Assembly (NCBI GenBank): GCA_031263295.1
Contig: JAISGC010000011.1
Span: 1-10,696, forward strand
DNA length: 10,696 bases
Reading direction: 5' to 3'
DNA from: Rickettsiales bacterium
Lineage (GTDB): Bacteria > Pseudomonadota > Alphaproteobacteria > Rs-D84
Part shown: one piece after another, positions 6,041 to 10,696 of the stretch
Position numbering within the stretch: position 1 is the stretch's first letter
How the letters are laid out: each line of letters opens with the position of its first letter
Program-made: the position numbers and the translations under genes
The notes under the pieces: generated by a model
Seen by the model: the letters and a program-made list of their open reading frames with translations, nothing else
Told to the model about the DNA's origin: nothing
Database searches by the model: none

Positions 6041-6133
6041 TAACGACTAGTGACTAACTACTAGTGACTAATAAATGTCGCGCGCCTATCGGCGCGCGTT
6101 CGTTAGTCACTAGTCGTTAGGAGTTAGTCGTTA
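6041..6133. repeat. Heptamer-armed inverted repeat, TARYGAC family, copy 4
   Basis: Left arm units TAACGAC, TAGTGAC, TAACTAC, TAGTGAC (6041-6068). The right arm (6102-6133) on the minus strand gives TAACGAC, TAACTCC, TAACGAC, TAGTGAC. Units 1 and 4 pair perfectly. The loop holds the hairpin CGCGCGCC-TAT-CGGCGCGCG (minor end mismatch). It ends 3 bases before the -10 element assigned to rnpB. Confidence 0.85.
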
Positions 6134-6136
6134 AAA

Positions 6137-6142
6137 TATAAT
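6137..6142 (+). promoter_or_regulatory. -10 element upstream of rnpB
   Basis: A perfect TATAAT lies about 36 bases before the predicted mature RNA. No good -35 is present at 16-18 bases. That position falls inside the right arm of the heptamer repeat, so the repeat may now provide the upstream promoter DNA. Confidence 0.45.
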
Positions 6143-6177
6143 TTGCAATCCATCGTATTTATGGCACACTCTGGCCC

Positions 6178-6494
6178 GCAGGTGTCTGCGATGTGGCGCT
6201 GGCCCGCAAGGGCGGTGAGGAAAGTCCGGACTGCGCATAGCAAGGATAGCGGCCAACGGCCGCGCGGGGCAACCCGACGATCAGAGCAGCAGAGACGAGC
6301 AGATTCAGTTCTGAGTGAAACGAGCAATCTCTATCCGCAGCAACCCCGAATAGGTTCCAGCATGGGGGCTATGACCCTGGAACGGGTAGGGGGCAACAGA
6401 GGCGCGCGGCAACGCGCGTTCAAGACTAATCATATCGCATGGCGCGGGTTGAGATACCGGCGCCGGGACAGAATCCGGCTTACAGGGCACCTGA
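6178..6494 (+). ncRNA. rnpB: RNase P RNA (bacterial type A)
   Basis: The catalytic RNA that trims the 5' leader of tRNA precursors. Universal core pieces are present in order: GAGGAAAGTCCGG (6217-6229) near the 5' end, GGGCAACCC, the CAGAGCAGCAGAGACG region, and ACAGAATCCGGCTTA (6468-6482) at the 3' end. The ends pair as CAGGTG (6179-6184) with CACCTG (about 6488-6493), which is helix P1 and sets the limits given. The length of about 317 bases is somewhat short for the class. A strong terminator follows at once. Ends are estimated to within a few bases. Confidence 0.92.
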
Positions 6495-6523
6495 AAAAAT
6501 CCGCGCATCGCGCGGATTTTTTT
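6495..6523 (+). terminator. Rho-independent terminator of rnpB
   Basis: A 9-base-pair stem, AATCCGCGC with GCGCGGATT, loop ATC, followed by seven T. It begins directly after helix P1 of the RNase P RNA. Confidence 0.9.
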
Positions 6524-6674
6524 ATTCCAGAGCCTAATTCCCCTTCGCTGGCGAAGGGGTGTCATCGGCCGAAGGCCGATGACGGGGTAGTGGACTCCAC
6601 TTTATCAATTTCCCCTACCCCGGCGGCTTCGCCGCCACCCCTTCCCCAAGGGAAGGGGAATTAGGCTCTGGAAT
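6524..6674. repeat. Nested multi-hairpin palindrome, 151 bp
   Basis: Perfect 23-base terminal inverted repeats at 6524-6546 and 6652-6674 (core GAGCCTAATTCCCC and its complement). Inside are hairpins CCCCTTCGC/GCGAAGGGG (6540-6559), GTCATCGGCC/GGCCGATGAC (6561-6583), AGTGG/CCACT, GGCGGC/GCCGCC and CCCCTTCCC/GGGAAGGGG, with GGGGTAG able to pair with CTACCCC. It starts right after the rnpB terminator T-run and ends on the first base of the stop codon of the convergent outer membrane gene. It contains no gene. Confidence 0.85.
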
Positions 6675-7783
6675 CAGAACCTCGCGTTCACGCGCACGCC
6701 GACCTCGGCCTTGGCATCCGTTCCGTTCTGGGAATTGGGATGCGAAGTGTCCATCGTGTATTCGCCATAGGCCGCCAGTTGAACCGAGTCGTTCAATTGC
6801 TTCGCGACCGACGCCGACAAAATATATTCGTCGAAGCCGTCGTTCATATCGCTCAAGCCCGCGGCAATCGCGTTCGCGACCGCATTCGCCGGAGCGTTGC
6901 CCTGCTGAACCGCGACGCCCTTCACGCCGTTGTCCGCGTGATGCTTGTATGTGAATCCGCCGCCCAACGACCAATTGTTTTTAAGGTCATAGAACGCGCG
7001 CAATCCGGCATTGAACTCCGTCGTCGATTTTAATTTCACCGACAGGACATCGTCCATTCCGGCGATGCCAATCAGCTGCACGGCCTGGCAAGCCCCGGCG
7101 TTTCCGCCCTGGCACGCGGCGTAGTATGTCGCGAAGTTCGCGGGATTGATGCTCTGCGCGACAATCAAATCCTCTGCCGTTTTGATGCTGTCGCCCAGGC
7201 GGATTTTATTGTTGTCGTTGCCGTATGTTTGCAGGACTTCGCCGAACGCCGACAGCGTCAGGTCGCCGAATGTCTTGCCCGCGCGCATTCCGGCATAGAA
7301 TCCCCAGCGGCCGTTCGCATAGTTGTCATACTTGAACGACTTGTTGAAGATGTCGAACTCGCCCTTCATCGCGCTGACGCCGCCGAGGTGCGCGTCCGCA
7401 TAGATGTCAAATACCCAGCCGTCCGTCGCGGTTCCGTCGAACGCCCGGTATGTCAGGCCGAGCCGCCCCAGGTGCATACCCTCGCGGTCGATGTCGTTGT
7501 CAATCGTGTATCCGAACGCGCCGTTGACCGAAAGGCGGTCGTTGATGCCGACGCCGATTTCTTCGCCGAGGCGCCAGATTGGGAACTCGCGCTCGCCGTC
7601 GTGGCCGATTTTTTTATGGGCGTCCGATCCGTCGGCGGTCTTGGACATAATGCCGGCGTTGGTTTTGGAATAAACCTCGCCGGTTTTCGGCGCGTAGAGG
7701 GGATTTTCCAAGTTGGTTGTCGCGGCGAAGGCGGGCGCGGCAAACACCGAGAGCGCAATCGCAAGTTTCGTTTTTCTCATCAT
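6674..7783 (-). CDS. Outer membrane beta-barrel protein (porin-like), hypothetical
   Basis: A 369-residue protein with a clear signal peptide: MMRKTKLAIALSVFAAPAFA, cut after Ala-Phe-Ala. The mature part alternates hydrophobic and polar residues in strands bordered by aromatic residues and Gly (for example WGFYAGMRAGKTFGDLTLSA). It ends in VGVRVNARF, the terminal Phe signature recognised by the BAM machinery. I cannot assign it to a named porin or autotransporter family. Two Cys (in YYAACQGGNAGACQ) could form a small loop disulfide. GGAG lies 3 bases before the first ATG and 6 before the second (7780), so the second Met may be the true start. Either gives the same signal peptide core. The leader upstream contains tandem stem-loops. 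Confidence 0.85.
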   Translation of the reverse strand: MMRKTKLAIALSVFAAPAFAATTNLENPLYAPKTGEVYSKTNAGIMSKTADGSDAHKKIGHDGEREFPIWRLGEEIGVGINDRLSVNGAFGYTIDNDIDREGMHLGRLGLTYRAFDGTATDGWVFDIYADAHLGGVSAMKGEFDIFNKSFKYDNYANGRWGFYAGMRAGKTFGDLTLSAFGEVLQTYGNDNNKIRLGDSIKTAEDLIVAQSINPANFATYYAACQGGNAGACQAVQLIGIAGMDDVLSVKLKSTTEFNAGLRAFYDLKNNWSLGGGFTYKHHADNGVKGVAVQQGNAPANAVANAIAAGLSDMNDGFDEYILSASVAKQLNDSVQLAAYGEYTMDTSHPNSQNGTDAKAEVGVRVNARF

Positions 7784-7810
7784 TCACTCCTTATAGTTCT
7801 TGATGAAGTT

Positions 7811-7878
7811 CGCGCCGCCCGTTCAACGGCGACAGCGCGTCCCGGCTCCGCATCGCCCGTTTGACGGCAACAACGCGT
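7811..7878 (-). repeat. Tandem stem-loop repeat in the leader of the outer membrane gene
   Basis: Two 30-base copies (7811-7840 and 7849-7878) match at 24 of 30 positions and are spaced 38 bases apart. On the minus strand each contains CCGT and ACGG around a 3-base loop, flanked by GCGC-rich ends that can also pair. They lie 28 to 95 bases before the start codon, probably in the untranslated leader. Regulation of translation or RNA stability is possible but not shown. Confidence 0.55.
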
Positions 7879-7934
7879 TTCTCCGAACCAAGGCCGACGA
7901 ATCGTAGGAAATAAATCGCGCGGGCGCAAGGGGA

Positions 7935-8040
7935 AATAAGGGGTTAGGGGAAGGGGTTAGGGGTTAGTGTGGCGCGTGACAAGTTTGTTCATAAAAAACA
8001 AACGCCGTCAACAAAATCCACTAACCCCTAACCCCTTATT
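7935..8040. repeat. Heptamer-armed inverted repeat, GGGGTTA family
   Basis: The left arm (7935-7969) is AATAA, then GGGGTTA units, one of them shortened to GGGGAA, ending GTG. The right arm (8018-8040) is the exact complement of a version with two GGGGTTA units, so the left arm carries about two extra units. Between the arms a second hairpin, GTTTGTT/AACAAAC, can form. The element lies between the divergently read outer membrane gene and tRNA-Lys, just before the tRNA promoter. Confidence 0.8.
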
Positions 8041-8048
8041 TTTTACGC

Positions 8049-8076
8049 TTGCAATGCGCGCGCGGCATGTTATAAT
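8049..8076 (+). promoter_or_regulatory. Promoter of tRNA-Lys
   Basis: TTGCAA (8049-8054), a 16-base spacer and a perfect TATAAT (8071-8076). The tRNA begins 15 bases after the -10. Good match and position. Confidence 0.75.
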
Positions 8077-8091
8077 GCCGCCCGACCCTTG

Positions 8092-8167
8092 GGGCGCGTA
8101 GCTCAGTCGGTAGAGCAACTGACTCTTAATCAGTGGGTCCGGGGTTCGAATCCCCGCGCGCCCACCA
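8092..8167 (+). tRNA. tRNA-Lys(CTT)
   Basis: A complete 76-base cloverleaf with encoded CCA. The acceptor stem GGGCGCG pairs with CGCGCCC, followed by discriminator A and CCA. The D arm is GCTC...GAGC, the anticodon stem ACTGA/TCAGT encloses the loop CTCTTAA with anticodon CTT (reads AAG, lysine), and the T arm is CGGGG-TTCGAAT-CCCCG. Its last 9 bases are also the start of a 90-base direct repeat. Confidence 0.97.
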
Positions 8168-8248
8168 CCAATTTTCGCTATCGAGCGCGAAGCGCGAGAT
8201 TGAGAAAATTGAGTGCCCGCCGAAGTTGCGAAGCAACGAAGGCCGGGC
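8159..8248 (+). repeat. Direct repeat, copy 1, overlapping tRNA-Lys 3' end
   Basis: Begins with the last 9 bases of the tRNA (CGCCCACCA) and matches 8275-8364 at 87 of 90 positions. It contains AATTTTC/GAAAATT around a GCGCGAAGCGCG-type hairpin, and GCCCG/CGGGC around the hairpin GTTGC-GAA-GCAAC. This could be a duplicated integration target or a decayed second tRNA end. Confidence 0.85.
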
Positions 8249-8274
8249 CAATCAGTTCTAAACTCGTCTCGTGT

Positions 8275-8364
8275 CGCCCACCACCAATTTTCGCTATCGA
8301 GCGCGAAGCGCGAGATTGAGAAAATTGAGTGCCCGCCGAAGCTGCGCAGCAGCGAAGGCCGGGC
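8275..8364 (+). repeat. Direct repeat, copy 2
   Basis: The second copy, 116 bases from the first. The three differences all fall in one small hairpin: GTTGC/GCAAC becomes GCTGC/GCAGC, a compensatory T-A to C-G change, plus one loop base. Its first 9 bases are an isolated copy of the tRNA 3' end without the rest of a tRNA. Confidence 0.85.
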
Positions 8365-8388
8365 TGGTCGAACTAATTGATAATTCTC

Positions 8389-8417
8389 TTTATATAAAAA
8401 TCATAAGCCTTTATAAT
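8389..8417 (+). promoter_or_regulatory. Promoter of the DUF262 gene
   Basis: TTTATA (8389-8394), a 17-base spacer and a perfect TATAAT (8412-8417), 76 bases before the ATG. Its spacer and flanks are nearly identical to the promoter at 10330-10358 on the other side of the gene. Confidence 0.65.
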
Positions 8418-8493
8418 ACACGGCGAAGCCAGTGAAGTACCGTTCGGAAATAAGGTTTGATTTGTTTAGTTAGAAAATGTGGAGAAATAAAAA

Positions 8494-10200
8494 ATGGCGT
8501 ATATTCAAATTTCAATAAAAAATGCAATTCTTGGAATAAGGAAAAACAAATATGTTTTACCCGCAATCCAGAGAGAAATGGTATGGAAACCAGAGCAGAT
8601 AGAAAAGCTATTTGATTCCGTGCTATCGGGATACCCATTTGGCTCATTGCTATTTTGGAAATATGACAGGCCTGCTGATGATACATATAAATTTTATGAA
8701 TTCATGAAACAATACGATGAATATGATAATACGAAAAATCATAATCCTGAATATCCGCCAGCGGGAGAAACAGAGATTGTTGGGGTATTAGATGGACAAC
8801 AGCGACTGACAGCATTTTATCTTGGATTATGTGGATATATGAATTTGCATAAAAGAAATTATTCTTGGAATGTAGCCGAAAGTTTCTGTAAAAATTACCT
8901 ATATCTGAATCTTTTGTATAATAAAAATGACGCAGAAATTGATGACATTAAAGATGATTACGAATTTAAGTTTTTGACGGAAGAAAAGGTTAAAACAGAT
9001 AATAAAAATCAGCCGAATAAATACTTATGGTTTAAGGTCGGCGATGTTTTGGACTTCAAGGAAGACCTTGATTATCAGAATAAAATTGACGGCTACTCTG
9101 GCTTTAATGAAGAGAAAAAGAAAACGATACATAGAATAATGACCAGATTGTTTTCTGCAATCAACGAAGATAGAATAAATGCATATGAAGAACAAAGCAA
9201 TTCTTTGGATAAAATTCTGAATATTTTTATTCGCATAAATTCTGGTGGAACCAAACTTGGCTATACAGATTTTTTGATGTCCCTGATTGTAAATCAGTGG
9301 GGCGATGGGCGAGAAAAAGTAAATAAAGCGATAGACAACATAAATAACGAATGCAATTTCAATATAGAAAAAGACATATTTTTGCGCGGTTGTTTATATC
9401 TGACAGGAGCAAACTTATTGTTCAATGCGGATAATTTCAAGAAACAGACAATAACACATATTTCTAATAATTTTGATAAAATTATTAAATACATCAAAAA
9501 GTCGTGTGAAATTTTTAATCAGTTCGGCTTAAATAAAGACACAATGAAGTCAACTTTAATAGTATTGCCGTTCGCTCAATTTCTTATGCAGAACGAACAG
9601 AAAAAAATTGAAGACGCAGATTTATTAAATGTTCGGCGCTGGATTCAACTATCGGTGCTTTCTCGTGCGTTTAGCAGTGGCACAACGGCATATTTAACAA
9701 AACTACGCGAAATCATAAGAGGCAAAACGGATTTTCCTTTGGATGAAATTGTAAAAGAATCAAATGCTATGGGGCATACGATGGATATTCTGCCAGAGCA
9801 ACTAGAAAAACTGGTGGACGAATCATATTATGGTTCACCAGACGCATGGACATTACTAACTTTGTTATATCCGAGTTATGATTATGAAAACATCAGATAT
9901 AATGAAGACCATATATATCCAAAATCAAAATTGACAGACGAGCAATTAAAAAATGGGGGGAATTTTATCGCTAATTTGCAGTTATTGGAACACACGGAAA
10001 ACTGCGAAGAAAAACGAGCACAGAGCCTAGAAGAATGGTTAGCGGATTTCTGTAAAAGGAAAAACAAAAATCCCGATAATTATAGAAAAGATAATTTTAT
10101 GCCATCATATTCAATGACGCCTGATAAGTTTAATGATTTTATACGGGACAGACGAGCAGGCATATTGAAACAATTGAAAACAATACTTGGAATAAAATAG
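8494..10200 (+). CDS. DUF262 / HNH (DUF1524-like) protein, GmrSD-type putative defence nuclease
   Basis: A 568-residue protein. Residues 23-55 (PAIQREMVWKPEQIEKLFDS then GYPFGSLLFW) and DGQQRLTA at 100-107 are the DUF262 (GmrS, ParB-like NTPase) signature, with FIRINSGGTKL at 245-255. Near the C-terminus, DHIYPKS (472-478), Asn490, NLQLL (494-498) and Lys507 fit the HNH-type nuclease of DUF1524 (GmrD). GmrSD enzymes are type IV restriction systems that cut modified phage DNA, and related single-chain forms serve in other defence systems. The actual substrate here is unknown. GGAG lies 9 bases before the ATG. The gene is far richer in A+T than all its neighbours and sits next to a tRNA gene, which strongly suggests horizontal acquisition. 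Confidence 0.88.
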   Translation: MAYIQISIKNAILGIRKNKYVLPAIQREMVWKPEQIEKLFDSVLSGYPFGSLLFWKYDRPADDTYKFYEFMKQYDEYDNTKNHNPEYPPAGETEIVGVLDGQQRLTAFYLGLCGYMNLHKRNYSWNVAESFCKNYLYLNLLYNKNDAEIDDIKDDYEFKFLTEEKVKTDNKNQPNKYLWFKVGDVLDFKEDLDYQNKIDGYSGFNEEKKKTIHRIMTRLFSAINEDRINAYEEQSNSLDKILNIFIRINSGGTKLGYTDFLMSLIVNQWGDGREKVNKAIDNINNECNFNIEKDIFLRGCLYLTGANLLFNADNFKKQTITHISNNFDKIIKYIKKSCEIFNQFGLNKDTMKSTLIVLPFAQFLMQNEQKKIEDADLLNVRRWIQLSVLSRAFSSGTTAYLTKLREIIRGKTDFPLDEIVKESNAMGHTMDILPEQLEKLVDESYYGSPDAWTLLTLLYPSYDYENIRYNEDHIYPKSKLTDEQLKNGGNFIANLQLLEHTENCEEKRAQSLEEWLADFCKRKNKNPDNYRKDNFMPSYSMTPDKFNDFIRDRRAGILKQLKTILGIK

Positions 10201-10329
10201 AAATTGTTATAGCTGCCAACTGGCGGTTTCCTCATAGGACTTTACTGGTGACAGGAATGGACAAAACGACTGGCAGGCCGCTGGGCGGGGTGGTGCACTT
10301 GCGCCTGCGGCGTCCACCAATGTTTTCCC
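10201..10329. other. Non-coding stretch between DUF262 gene and R promoter
   Basis: GC content returns to the genomic level here. GCCA/TGGC lies just after the gene, CTGCCA (about 10213) can pair with TGGCAG (about 10272), and GGGTGGTG lies opposite CCACC. There is no T-run terminator and no supported gene. Confidence 0.4.
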
Positions 10330-10358
10330 TTTACTTAAAAATCATAATCATTTATAAT
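10330..10358 (+). promoter_or_regulatory. Promoter of the R-copy structured repeat
   Basis: TTTACT (10330-10335), a 17-base spacer and a perfect TATAAT (10353-10358). It matches the promoter at 8389-8417 at 27 of 31 positions. Transcription would start near 10365. An ATG at 10359 lies before that point, so the transcript probably does not start with that reading frame. Confidence 0.6.
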
Positions 10359-10364
10359 ATGGAG

Positions 10365-10595
10365 GAACCAAGTTGGGAAACTTGCGTTCGGGCTGTGAGA
10401 AGCCCATGTAAAAGCGACGTCGGCCTTTACGCCGCGTTGTATCCGCGCATAGAATCGATGCCCGCGAAGGGCTCTTTTTTATGCCCCATCCGGTCAATGA
10501 CCCAATGCGGGTCCGACCGGTCCCCGTTATGGTCGGGGGGCCGCCGATGAGCAATCTCGACGGAATCATACTTTTACATGATTTCTCAACCCCCC
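10365..10595 (+). ncRNA. Structured dispersed repeat, R copy; possible noncoding RNA
   Basis: The region has its own promoter and a series of potential hairpins: CAAGTT-GGGA-AACTTG (10369-10384), GGGCT/AGCCC, GTAAA/TTTAC, GCATAGAA with a TTTTTTATGC segment, CCGGTC/GACCGG enclosing GACCC/GGGTC, CCCCG/CGGGG and AATCAT/ATGATT (10564-10583). The core 10499-10569 is almost identical to 135-204. The outer stem differs by a paired change, C-G in the L copy and T-A here. I see no convincing protein in it. Its arrangement also recalls short phage-derived regulatory regions such as the P4 ash type, but this is a weak impression. Confidence 0.5.
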
Positions 10596-10655
10596 GGCTT
10601 CGTCCGTCGCCGCGCCTCCGGCGCTACGCCGGACTATGCCGGGCTTTCGACCCGA

Positions 10656-10685
10656 CCACCCTTCGCGCTATCGCGCTTCGGGTGG
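10656..10685. repeat. Hairpin near window end
   Basis: CCACCC (10656-10661) pairs with GGGTGG (10680-10685) around an inner CGCG-CTAT-CGCG hairpin. The 100 bases before the window end are rich in such short CG palindromes. No gene can be supported, and the element may continue beyond the window. Confidence 0.45.
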
Positions 10686-10696
10686 CAAGCCGCATC

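Noticed and set aside
992..6133. REP/BIME elements
   Set aside because: Classical REP sequences are GC-rich 20-40 base palindromes without 7-base periodic arms. No RAYT transposase is seen in the window, so I keep them as a separate class.
6143..6664. Open frame of 173 residues
   Set aside because: It is made of RNase P RNA, its terminator and the nested palindrome.
445..8040. CRISPR array
   Set aside because: The repeated units are 7 bases long without unique spacers, and the copies are single, dispersed and palindromic. There are no cas genes.
10248..10550. Open frame of 100 residues covering the R repeat
   Set aside because: It begins upstream of a good promoter, crosses it, and has no clear ribosome binding site. 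The matching frame in the L copy has diverged in the first half while the base pairing is kept. A short phage-type protein remains a remote option.
1..10696. The whole window as a genomic island bounded by the L and R repeats
   Set aside because: The interval contains groES, groEL, rnpB and a tRNA with normal composition, so the repeats are better seen as dispersed copies than as island ends.

Overview
The window looks like chromosomal DNA from a Gram-negative bacterium, most likely an uncultured alphaproteobacterium-like lineage. This is inference. It rests on a GC-rich backbone, an outer-membrane-type beta-barrel gene, an A-type RNase P RNA, a CTTGAAA-type (RpoH-like) heat-shock promoter on groES, and many short secreted or membrane proteins without recognisable relatives. 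No gene gives a firm taxonomic name.

Layout. 1-437 is non-coding: a structured repeat (L copy) and a nested palindrome. 438-986 (+) is a Cys-rich secreted protein. It faces 1102-1533 (-), a cold-shock-domain protein with a Gly/Arg/Asp-rich tail, and the two share a bidirectional terminator. 1639-4069 (-) is a heat-shock operon, groES, groEL, then an unknown exported or anchored protein. 4182-4789 (+) is a Phd/YefM-RelE/ParE-type toxin-antitoxin pair whose promoter lies back to back with the groE promoter. 4834-5565 (+) is a single-pass membrane protein that appears to be translated from a leaderless mRNA, and 5662-6036 (+) is a small two-helix membrane protein. rnpB (+, about 6178-6494) faces an outer membrane beta-barrel gene (6674-7783, -) across a 151-bp multi-hairpin palindrome. 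tRNA-Lys(CTT) follows at 8092-8167, then a 90-bp direct repeat that begins inside the tRNA 3' end. Next is a strikingly AT-rich gene (8494-10200, +) for a DUF262 plus HNH/DUF1524 (GmrSD-like) protein, probably an acquired anti-phage nuclease. 10201-10696 is non-coding and carries a second structured repeat (R copy) in the same orientation as the first.

The main unexplained feature is the intergenic repeat content. Six inverted repeats have arms built from tandem 7-base units, mostly about four units per arm, around a loop that usually contains a GC-rich hairpin. They use three unrelated heptamer sequences: TAACGAC/TAGTGAC-like (four copies), GGGGTTA (one copy) and AGTKCAA (one copy). The TAACGAC/TAGTGAC-like copies sit immediately behind stop codons, and in two cases supply the stop codon. 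The AGTKCAA copy lies inside a coding region and encodes most of a signal peptide. Two further nested multi-hairpin palindromes and the L/R structured repeat, which shows a compensatory base change, add to a genome rich in palindromic elements whose shape is kept while their sequence varies.
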